Positions 22,941 to 31,562 of a stretch of DNA of 64,000 bases are shown here, piece by piece (the stretch's first letter is position 1; every line of letters begins with the position of its first letter). The notes under the pieces are model-generated. The model saw only the letters and a list, made by a program, of their open reading frames with translations. It had not been told where the DNA came from and did not search any database. The translations under genes and the position numbers were made by a program. Source of the DNA: Antitrichia curtipendula (Eukaryota > Streptophyta > Bryopsida > Hypnales > Leucodontaceae); assembly GCA_951230915.1 (NCBI GenBank), contig OX579637.1, positions 30,814,001 to 30,878,000 on the forward strand. Reading direction: 5' to 3'.

Positions 22941-23838
22941 GGTGGGCATGTCTGTTGCCCATTCATTCCATCCTTGTGTGCTTTCATGTTTGCATTTCAT
23001 TTCTTTACTTTAATCTGAGCCACTGAGTGGACTTTTCATGCTCTAAGTGTTGTACAAGGGCTTGGGTTGTGTGTTGGCGTGTTTGTAAGGTGTAAGGGGG
23101 AACCAAGAAGGAGGAATCTGGATTCATGTTGTTTGGATTTAGACAGAAAGGGAGCTAGGTCGGATCTAGAAGACTTGTGCATTTAGAGTCTTTAAACTAC
23201 TAGAACAGTAATCCGATTGGAGTGGTGAGGGTGAGATTCTGGAACTAAGATTGGTTCCGTGCGGAGTTAAGCGACTACCAGGGGGGAAAACCCCACTTAC
23301 CGGAAGATCTGCCAATTGTAGTGTTAGACTAATTCCTAGTAGATTTCCCCTTGTGTTGAGTCCGGATAAGTGTGTATCTATCGTTGTAGTGGAGAGGAGT
23401 GACTGGATTCTACATGACCGGCTTCTCGGATAGACCATCCGAAAAGTCGTGAGGAGACGGAAACCTACTTCGTCGCAACATTTAGATCTGTTGATTGTCT
23501 TGTGTTGTTTTGTAGAAATTAGAGTGCGTGATTTATAAGTGGTGGAGTCCCTTCCCCTTTAAAGAACAAAAGCGGACCCCCTGAAGGTAAAACATGGGCA
23601 TAACAAATCGAAGAGTATTATAACCGGATTCCGGAAGTGGACGGATCCGGATCGAATCCGGAATGAAGTGAGATTTGAAAGAAGGGAAAGATGTTTTGTG
23701 TTCTTCTAGGGTGTTTTTGAGATAATTCGACTAATCCAAACTCATAGCAACATAGTAGAGTCTCCTGGGACAATATTCCGTGTCATCTAACCACAATTGT
23801 GTGTTAAAGGTGCTTACACCTAGATTAAGCGTACGACA

Positions 23839-24084
23839 AAATACAAAAATGGCTCCTCAGATCCAAGGAGCGATTTCTTGTTGACAGAGGCAACTTCCAA
23901 GCTTTTTTATTTTAGAGAATGTTTGAACTGAAATTTAGTTTAATTTTTTGTTTCAATATTTTTTTTAAACTTATTTTAAGAAAAATAAAAAATTTCAGGT
24001 CAAGGCTCCTTGGAATCCAAGGGGCCTTTCTTAAACTCTGAAAAGCTTTCCATTAGCTCCAAGGAACCTTTAATAAGAATTTCA
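23839..24084. repeat. Direct repeat flanking element B (right copy)
   Basis: This is the right copy of the repeat at 19816-20062. It starts on the base after the element end CGACA and ends at AATTTCA, after which the host transposon sequence continues. Hairpins lie at 23851-23871 and 24004-24026. Confidence 0.9.
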
Positions 24085-24181
24085 CACCTTTACATACCTC
24101 CCAAACAACTTTTGGGGGGACTAGAAAAGGGCTCCTCAAAATCAAGGAGGCTTCTCTTGGTCGTTGGCATTGGAAAAGAAG

Positions 24182-24204
24182 GGCTCCTCAGATTTTGAGG
24201 AGCC
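24182..24204. repeat. GAGG/CTCC hairpin, perfect 9-bp stem
   Basis: GGCTCCTCA and TGAGGAGCC pair perfectly around a 5-base loop. It is one of at least nine such hairpins in the window, here inside the transposon that ends at 24770. Confidence 0.9.
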
Positions 24205-24746
24205 TTAATTAAAAAATAAAATAAAATATTGAAAAAAAATTGAATTTTTTTTTTTTAAAACTTTGAAAAAAAAATTGAAACCTTTTTTTTAAAAAATAGT
24301 TTAAATTTTTTCCAAATTAATATAGAGAGTGTGCCTTTAGCATTCAAAAAAAATTGCTCTTCAAATCTGAGGAGCCATCTAATGAATTTAAGAAAAACAA
24401 AAGCAAATTCTTTTTTATTTATTATTTTTTGAAAATACAAATTCGAACATAGAATTTGAAATTTTAAAAGTACAATTGCAGTTTAAGTAAACTTCCAAAT
24501 TAATAAATGGAGGGTCGATGGCAACTTCTTTATCTTTAATTCAAGGTTTTAAAAGTTTTAAAACATCTCCATTCATCCACATTCATCCTTTTTAAATCCA
24601 TTTATAGCCATAAATATTTATCCTAAACTATGGATATAGGCATCATGTACTGAAAAGTTTTAAATTTTTCATAAGATTTTTTAAAAACAATTATTGTTCA
24701 ACACTCATTGCTTGTTGCTCATTGCTCAATGCTCGTTGCTCCCTAC

Positions 24747-25737
24747 TCATACTTTAGCAACCCTACTGTAATTGAGAGCGGTTTGCTCTCGTGGAGGAAC
24801 TTCTACTTGTCTATGGATAGTCCGAACTTGTTGAGGTTTCGGACACTCACTACTTCCGTATCCATACCTAAGATAATTCTGACAAGAAAAAGCTAATGGT
24901 GCCCCTTGCCCATGTTCCTTATGAGGACAATTTTTGGCATAATGTTGGGGACTGCCACAAACAAAACAGGTTCCAGGTGGAAACCGGGAAGGGAGATAAT
25001 TACCTTGGCTAGATCCGAGTGTTGTGTTGTGTGGATTCACATTTGTACGGACTAATTACTACGGCATCCGTCCTCTTCCGTATCCCATCTGGATTTGAAA
25101 AACCAGATTGACCTGTTCTTTGTAATCTCCTTCCGTTTCTAGTAGCGTATAGTACACTCCTTCCTTGTCCACAAAGTGAATCTGCTTCTAGGACCCTTAA
25201 CTGCACTCGCTTGCATAATGGCCGGGTCTTCCACATCTTGAACACTTACTAACGTTTGCGCGGGTTGTTGGCACCGTCCGTCTTGGCATTTGGTTGTCCG
25301 TTAGGTTGACTTTGATCGCCTCTAAAGATTTTTGGATACTCTTCATGAATTTCTTGGAGTCGTCATCCTCGACCTTCATTTTGATTGTCTTTTGGCTAAC
25401 CCTTACATTCTTGCCTTGCATTGTTTTTCTGTTGCTAGAAGCTTCCAGTTCACTTTCGGAACTGTTCGTAATCGTAGCTGACGCGTCCATCCCGGTTCCG
25501 GAACTTGCAATCTTGGAATCGGAAAATTTCCGTCTTCTTCTCTCCCTCCTCTCATACTTCTTGTTCCGTCCTTTCTCCAACTTGTCACTCTTTTTGACGG
25601 ATCTCCTCAAAGACTAGATGGAGTTTTTGTAATTCTGAGCTGACTCCATAGCCTCCAGTAGGATAGTGGGCTGGCTTTGACGGATCTGAAAATCCATCTC
25701 TTCTGGAAATCCTGCCACATACCATTCCACTTGCAGG
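24747..25737 (-). pseudogene. Retrotransposon gag fragment with zinc knuckles
   Basis: On the minus strand, from 25737 down, a Gag-like segment reads EWYVAGFPEEMDFQIR, then a Leu/Ala-rich helix, a Lys/Arg-rich linker (25610-25400) and the zinc knuckle CSRCGRPGHYASEC (about 25240-25199). After a frame break, the frame 25040-24747 has a second knuckle, CFVCGSPQHYAKNC, and a degenerate third, CQNYLRYGYGSSEC, in which a Cys and the His have become Tyr. Knuckles of the CX2CX4HX4C type mark the nucleocapsid part of LTR-retrotransposon Gag. A TAG lies near 25616. No protease, RT or integrase is present. It lies exactly between two outward-facing transposon ends (24770 and 25738). Confidence 0.75.
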
Positions 25738-26330
25738 AATGCTAGAATGTGAGCAGTGAACAGTGAGCAGTGCGCAGTGAGCACTTTTTTGGAATTGGAT
25801 GTGGTACCTTATGACCACAGAATTTGAGTGATTAAAGGGGTGTAATTTGACAAAAGTTGGCACCCATATCCGTTGAGAAAAACAAAATAATTGTTGGCAA
25901 AGGGGGATTCGAAATTGTGGAAAGCATTCTTTCAAAATAGTCGAACAAAAGTGGATGGATGATAGATTGGTAAAGATGAATGTGGATGAATAAGGATGAA
26001 TGAAATATTCTTAAAAAAAAAATAGGAATTATGAGTGGGACATGATTGTTGCCTCTTTTTATTGTTTTTGTCTAAAATTATATTGAAATTTGGAGGGCCA
26101 AAAGGCCTCCTTGGTATTGAGGAGGCCTTTTGGCCTTCATAGTTTACTTGTGAATTTCAATGTTTTGTTTTCCAATGGTAAAATTTTATTAGGGGCATAA
26201 ATAATGTATCTTCAAAACAAGTTTAAAATTTTTTTTTTAAATAAGGTGGGTTGAGCTCTACCTCATCCTTACCTCAATACAAGTTTCTATTTTTTGGTTG
26301 TGTTGAGGTTGTGTTGAGGTGCGTAATTTT
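25738..26330 (+). mobile_element. Non-coding transposon end with hairpin (copy 3)
   Basis: It starts with GGAATGCTAGAATGTGAGC, then GAGCAGTGAACAG-type tandem motifs (25745-25785) and GGATGAATG-type motifs near 25975-26010, and carries a strong hairpin at 26098-26133. This is the same order as at 7187. The right end is not located. Confidence 0.45.
26098..26133. repeat. Strong GAGG/CTCC hairpin, 13-bp perfect stem
   Basis: CCAAAAGGCCTCC and GGAGGCCTTTTGG pair over all 13 bases around a 10-base loop. It is the longest perfect stem of this hairpin family in the window. Confidence 0.95.
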
Positions 26331-26727
26331 CTCTAAAACAATTTGAAGAACCAGACTTTCAAAATTCTTTTGCTACAACCGCAAGGGCATTATTTCAGCC
26401 TCCAATGCGTTGAGGGGTTACTAAATATTTTGCAATACGTGCAGCGACACAAATTGGAGGTAAACAATATGAAAGAATCAAGTAGACACAAAGAGATATG
26501 ATTTAATGTATTGTATGAATTTTTAAAAACACAAATAAGGCATTGTGACGATGGCATATGACAAAAGTGGCAAATGATATCAAGCATATTGAAAGAATCC
26601 ACTGTCAATGAAGTTCCAAAGACTTGGAAGAAATGTAAGACAATTAGACAAGAAAGTACCAAAATAATGTCTAGTGGCCCTTTTAGTCTCACTACATGGA
26701 ATTAATGAAAGCATACAATGAGAAAAG

Positions 26728-27565
26728 TCAAGACTTAGAAACATATCTTGAATTGCTATCACATACAGAAGATGCGTTACTCAAAGTGGCACTAAAACCG
26801 CTCTCAATGCTGCCACTGCTAGTAACAACAATAACCTCTTTTGCCTCATAGTCAATGTATCTACGCACATTCGGGTCATACCGAGGTAAAGTAGGGACAT
26901 CTATAGGACTAACCACGTTTACAAGGTCAATGGCCATTACTTCAATGTAACATGGTAAAGACAACGGACTTGGAGGACTAGGAAAAAGGTCTATCAACCT
27001 GCAGAGATGGAAAACAATGAAAAGAAATTAGTTATTATTGTTGAAGGAAATAGAATTGAAATGGAAGCAAATCAAAAAAGGGTAGGACTTACGTACACAT
27101 GTGATTCTTTGCAATCCTCTTTGTAGGTCTTTCTTTTGCGGTGCCTTTTAGGGCTGGTGGTTCCTTTTGTTTTTTCCCCATGGAGCCCTCAAAGAAAATT
27201 GCAGTGCAGAGTGGAACTAGAACAGCCTCAAAGATTTCTTCATTGGATTTGAGAGCAATGAAGTGACGCCCACTTCGACAGCAAGTGTGAACGTTGGAGC
27301 TTAGAAAAAAACAAATACGTTGCATTAAAATCAAAGCAAATTGTTGAAGGGCAGAAATAATCAAAGATTAAAAACAAATGAAGAGTGAAGATTGTACCAG
27401 TTGATGCATTGCAATCCAACACTACATCCCTAGGTTTGGAAAAGCTTTTAATAAGAAGTTGCATAAGAATTGGGTCTTTTTCACGAGATCCTCTCTACAT
27501 TTTATCCCCGTTCTTCAAGGTCGTAGTTGAATTAGTGTAGAACGTTATATTCATTAAAATGAGAG
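26728..27565 (-). pseudogene. Methyltransferase-like gene, copy 2 (3' part)
   Basis: Three exons match the last three of copy 1, with introns at the same places. About 27565-27398 reads through a Lys-Pro motif into VVLDCNASTG and is cut right after the G codon, as in copy 1. 27302-27093 reads HTCCRSGRHFIALKSNEEIF, equal to the AIES strand of motif I, followed by a Lys-rich tail. 26998-26728 reads IDLFPSPPSPLSLPCYIEV and ends in SRYVSKS; copy 1 has VKLFDSPPMPWSLPSYVEA. A TAG replaces a probable Trp codon near 27500, and there are one or two frame slips. The upstream part, including motif IV, is absent: element C begins at 27698, in what would be the next intron. It is decayed but confirms the exon layout of copy 1. 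Confidence 0.65.
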
Positions 27566-27796
27566 GATTCTACAAAATTGGGAGGTGTTGAGACAAAGTA
27601 ATTGACATACATTGCATCAAAATATAATAGACATTAGTGTGAAACATATATCTTGTATAATTAAGAAGTACAATATCAGCCAACATATTATGAAGATTGT
27701 GACAATCTTGGAAACAAGATTAAGTTTGTTAGTATAGATTTAGAAGCCAGAGAGACACACTTACTATATTTTTTTGGCTTCTAGGAGCTAGAAGGA

Positions 27797-27804
27797 TATA
27801 AAAA
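27797..27804 (+). promoter_or_regulatory. TATA box of element C ORF
   Basis: TATAAAAA lies 72 bp upstream of the ORF ATG at 27876 and about 100 bp inside the element. It is the clearest core promoter of the family together with that of D. Confidence 0.55.
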
Positions 27805-27875
27805 CCCTACAACTATAGAATAGAAAATAAGATAGTATCCAAGTTAGTTAAAATGATTAAGGAGAGTGTGTAGAG

Positions 27876-29723
27876 ATGGTGAAAGTTGAGGCGAAAGAGG
27901 AAATGGTGCCGATTGCCCTCCGGACTGTTGTTCCGGATATACCAAAAGATAAAAGTGAGAAGGAGAGATTGGAGGAGGATTTGTTACAGATCGGATGCCA
28001 AGGATTTCTGGAAGTGCTCTGGAACTTGAGGGACAAGAGCATGGTGAGGGAGCTGCTGACGGATCCATCCAGCGAATGGAAAGCCACACTGAGGGCCCAG
28101 TCAGATGATTGGACAGCGGAGCAGTGGGCGCTCATCTACGGATTTCCACCGGAAGGCAAAAGATGGGCTTCCCAAACAGATAAATTTTGTAGTGGCAAGT
28201 TTTCGAATCCGGTTAACCCCAAGGATGGGTATGCAATGAGTGACTGTGCAGATGTGAGGCATTAGAGAGTTTTAGAATTCTTAGTATCCATATTCAACCC
28301 AGAGAGATCCACCCGGATCACCATCACGTTAGCCAATATGCTCTTTAGAGTTCTTTCCGGTGAGAGGAAGGTTCATTGGGGGAAAATAGTTAGAGACTTA
28401 GTCCTGAAGATGGTAGCAGCAGCAGAAAAAACTAAACCCTCCTCACTTAGTCCTTTCTTTTTTTACTTATATCAATCCTTAGATCTTCTAAGAGAGAACG
28501 AGAGGTCAGTGTACAAGTCGGCACAAGTCATGCTACAGTATGAGATTAGTCCCGGACCGGAAATTGAGGGGAAAAAGGAAGTGTCTGAAGCAGAATCTTC
28601 GGAGCCGGAAGAGGAAAGAGGAACTCGAGGGAAGGGTAGGTCCTTAGCCCAGAGTAGTGGGAAAAAAGATCCCACCTGGGAAACTGACCGGAAAAGTGAT
28701 CCAATAGATAGGATCATTGAAGAGCTGAGAGTAGTCAAGGAAAGATTTTTCGGTGAAAGAGAGTCTAACCGGAAGATAGGAGAGTTACTGGGAAAGACCA
28801 ACCCAGCTGACATATACAAGAAAGTTGAGGGTCTAGTCCAGAATAAGGGAGCGAAGAAACTGGAAGGGAGAGTTGAGGAGCTCACTAGTCAAGTAAAAGA
28901 TCTTTAAGCCAAACTTAGGCAGAAGATGGAAGAGTCGAGATTCAATGTGGCCAATCATGAGGCGCTCACCCGGATCCGGAACTACATCGGCAACCCGGGT
29001 GATGTGTTGAACAAATCAAAGTTGTTCAACTCCAGTGTTTTGAAGGAAGGGACACAGGGGACCCAAGATTGTATTAGTGCTGGTCGATTTTGGGGAAAAG
29101 ATGGAGAACAACTTGCTTGAAATGCGGGCGGTAGCCGAGCAACCCCAACTGCATCCAAAAATCGGCAAGGGATTCAGTCAAGGGAAGGAAGCGACCCCTT
29201 CCAAACTTCCGCCGAAGTTTTCTTCACCTAAGTCCTTGGGTCGGAAGGGCAAGGAAGCAGTGAAGACTCCACAACCTTCCAAGACCGCAAGTTGAGTGGA
29301 CTCGGGAATGGGAAAAGGGTCAACGCCTGGTTCCCAGACCGAAGTCACTCAAGGACGAGAGAAGAAGAAACCGGAACTCCAGTAAGCAAAGTTTCCGATC
29401 CAGCGTCTAAGGAAGCAAGTGCGCAAAAAGGGCAGAAGGGGGCTCATAAGCGAGAGCGAGATGTTACCCCAGAAGGAAATCAAGAGGAAGAGTCACCCAG
29501 CACTTCAGAGGAGGAAGGTAGCTCTTCCAGATCTAGCGAAGGGGAGTTCGGAGAATCAGAACCGGAACCGGAACCAAAGTCTCCACCGCGCGGTAAAGAT
29601 AAAACTCCGACTAAACCTTCTACTGGGCGTGGCGCTAAGGCATCAGGAAGCAGGAAGCAGCCCGCTTGTAGAGGTGGAGCATCCCATGTGGACACTTTGA
29701 GAAAACGAAAGAAGAAAGGATAG
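27876..29723 (+). pseudogene. Element C long ORF (unknown protein, few breaks)
   Basis: The open segments 27876-28265, 28338-28907 and 28926-29120 lie in order, followed by the C-terminal frames 29077-29295 and 29292-29723. The N-terminal domain has WNLRDKSMVRELL, WTAEQWALIYG, RITITLANMLF, VHWGKIV and SLSPFFFYLYQ, aligned with A, B and D. A coiled-coil stretch follows (GRVEELTSQVKDL, then KLRQKMEESRFN), then the second conserved block, then acidic/Ser-rich sequence and a basic tail (LRKRKKKG). Two stops are simple substitutions: TAG at 28263 and TAA at 28905, where relatives read on. A frame change lies near 29090. Function is unknown; domains are conserved over wide divergence, which suggests past selection. 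Confidence 0.65.
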
Positions 29724-30999
29724 ACTTAGATCCTAATTTAGAAGCATAGTAGGTAGGCGGAGAAAAACGAAAGTTTTTCACTTAGGAAGTAGTTTTAGAA
29801 GTACTTCTAGGAGGATGAATCTGGACAACCGGATCCACAAAATCCGGATCTGAGATCCTTTTTTGGCGGACTGTGCCGCTTTTTGTAAAGTCAACTTAGT
29901 TTTGGATTGGAGAATGCCATGTGTCATTCCCTAGTCATTAGTTGCTTCCTTGGGGGCCTTTTAGGATTCCTTTGAGGTTTCAGTTATTTAGGGGCGGAAA
30001 TTAGTTTGATGCCCTAGGTATTCTTATGATAAATTTCAGCATTTGTGCAATTTAAAACTAGATTTCCACATCCTAAGTGTTGGTCTGAAAAGTCATGACT
30101 CTGGGTTGATATGCCGGTAGTGCTTGAAACACTATTTTGTGCTGGTAGCTGGTCTTGCGTGTGTTGGAGTGAAGAAGGAGTTCCCCCGGATTCTACCTGG
30201 ATCCGATTCTCAGAGTTTGGATGAGGAAAATCCTATATATTCGGAATTAAGTTCTACTGTTGATGTTTCTTGGAGTCTCTTTGAGTAGAATAGCCATTTT
30301 TAGACTGGGTGTGTTCTTGAGAGTTAAGAACAGATGCTAATTAACGTCTGAAGAGGTTCTACTATTTCCAGAGGAAAGGAACGGGAAGCTCTCCTAATTA
30401 GCAAGGTATCTAAATCCGGTTATTAGAACTAATTCGGTTGAATCTGTTGTTGTAGTGCTGGAGGACGATAGGGGTTTCTTGAGTGACCTACTGATTTGGA
30501 TTCATTTCCGGGTTAGTTGTGAGGAAAACTTACGTTCAAATTTGTGAGTCTTTTGCTTGCTTTTCTTTCAATGGAACTTCCTTCACTTTAAATAATGAGA
30601 AGGGTAGGATCTTACGCATCCTTCCTTAAATCCAATTAGCGGATCCCTCTAATATAGAGGTTAAACTTCATATTTTATTAAGTATAGTCATAACCGGAAC
30701 CGGAAGAGGTACAGGTTCAGGACACTCCTTTTGAGAATTCCGGATAGGTACAAATGAGTAACAATGATGTGAGTTAAGATGGGAAATCCTTAAATTTAGG
30801 AAGTAAGGCTCTCCGGTTCCTCTTGTAGTTGTTTGAGGACTGGCATAAGAGAAATAGGGTATACTTGTCTAATCCTAATTTGGTTATTTAAGGAACTACA
30901 AACTGAATCCCTACAGAACGATATTTGAATCATCTTAATGGTAGTTTTAACTTGTTAAAACAACTAATAGGAAGATAAATACTTTCTTGTGCTACGACA

Positions 31000-31141
31000 A
31001 AGACTAGGACACAAAATTCAAACAATTGCGTCGTCCCATTTACACTTGATTGTTTTATACAATCGTGTGATATTTTTCGATGTGAACGTCTCGTAAGATA
31101 TTTTCACAGTGTACGTAATTATTGCAAGTGTGATTCACTAC
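31000..31141. other. Spacer between elements C and D
   Basis: This 142-bp gap has no recognised content. It could be intron sequence of methyltransferase-like copy 2, but no exon is visible. Confidence 0.4.
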
Positions 31142-31415
31142 TGTGACAATACCTAACATCCGGAAACTAAGAATAATGCATAGAATAGAGACAAATAGGA
31201 GGAGAACCTTGAAATTTTTGCATAGGTATAAGAACTTAGACACTAGAAACCAGAATTAGAAAAGATTTCTTTCGTAGGAGGAGTAAAACGATGATTAGGT
31301 TAACACAGTGTTCCGGAACCAGTAGCCAAAAAGCCGGAAGTTCCGGATCGTAGGGGTTCTAGCTTGGGAACTTACGGGAACTCCACCGGGCCAGGAACTT
31401 AGGGTTTCTAGTTGC

Positions 31416-31422
31416 TATATAA
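31416..31422 (+). promoter_or_regulatory. TATA box of element D ORF
   Basis: TATATAA lies about 140 bp upstream of the ATG at 31563 and is followed by a pyrimidine-rich TCTCATTCGATCTC start-like region. Confidence 0.55.
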
Positions 31423-31562
31423 TCCCCGCCGCCATTCTCATTCGATCTCTTTTCTCTGCGGTTCTTTGCGAGTACGATTAGTGAGTGAAAAAGTAGTGAG
31501 ATAGGATCGCGATAGGAAGTGGAAGTGAGGTCGGTGCAACCCGAGTCCGGAAGACGATCAGA

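Larger units (their letters stand above)
20063..23838 (+). mobile_element. TG...CA element B
   Basis: It begins TGTCACAACACGGAAAC and ends GCGTACGACA, the same ends as element A. The long ORF, the second promoter (TTTTTAAAT at 22932-22940) and the conserved tail follow in the same order. It is longer than A because it keeps a central region deleted in A and carries a 312-bp hAT-type MITE at 21411-21722. No short target duplication is seen; instead it is flanked by a 247-bp direct repeat. No LTR, tRNA primer site or pol gene is visible. Confidence 0.75.
19222..24770. mobile_element. Transposon with inverted ends, split by element B
   Basis: The left end has GAGTGTGAGCAGGGGGCAAC (from 19229). 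The right end, read on the minus strand from about 24769, has GGGTTGCTAAAGTATGAG then TAGGGAGCAACGAGC. They align over roughly 50 bp with mismatches, so they look like terminal inverted repeats with GAGCAA-type subterminal repeats. Inside, apart from element B, there is AT-rich non-coding DNA with GGCTCCT...AGGAGCC hairpins. Without B and the 247-bp duplication the element would be about 1.5 kb. The family matches the ends at 7187 and 25738. The superfamily is not identified, and no target duplication was confirmed. Confidence 0.5.
27698..30999 (+). mobile_element. TG...CA element C
   Basis: It begins TGTGACAATCTTGGAAAC and ends GTGCTACGACA. The flanks are AAGAT (27693-27697) and AAGAC (31000-31004), a probable 5-bp target duplication with one change. 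Parts lie in the usual order: TATA box (27797-27804), long ORF, then about 1.25 kb of non-coding tail with GCGGATCCCTCTAATATAGA near 30640. The tail is distinct from A, B and D but close to E. It lies upstream of the last three exons of methyltransferase-like copy 2, in antisense to that gene. Confidence 0.7.

Noticed and set aside
20063..23838. Element B as an ordinary LTR retrotransposon with LTRs at both ends
   Set aside because: The left and right several hundred bases are not similar to each other, and no primer site, RT or integrase is present.
23855..24204. CRISPR-like array from regularly recurring GGCTCCT/AGGAGCC repeats
   Set aside because: Spacing is irregular, units are palindromic and degenerate, there are no cas genes, and the DNA is eukaryotic.
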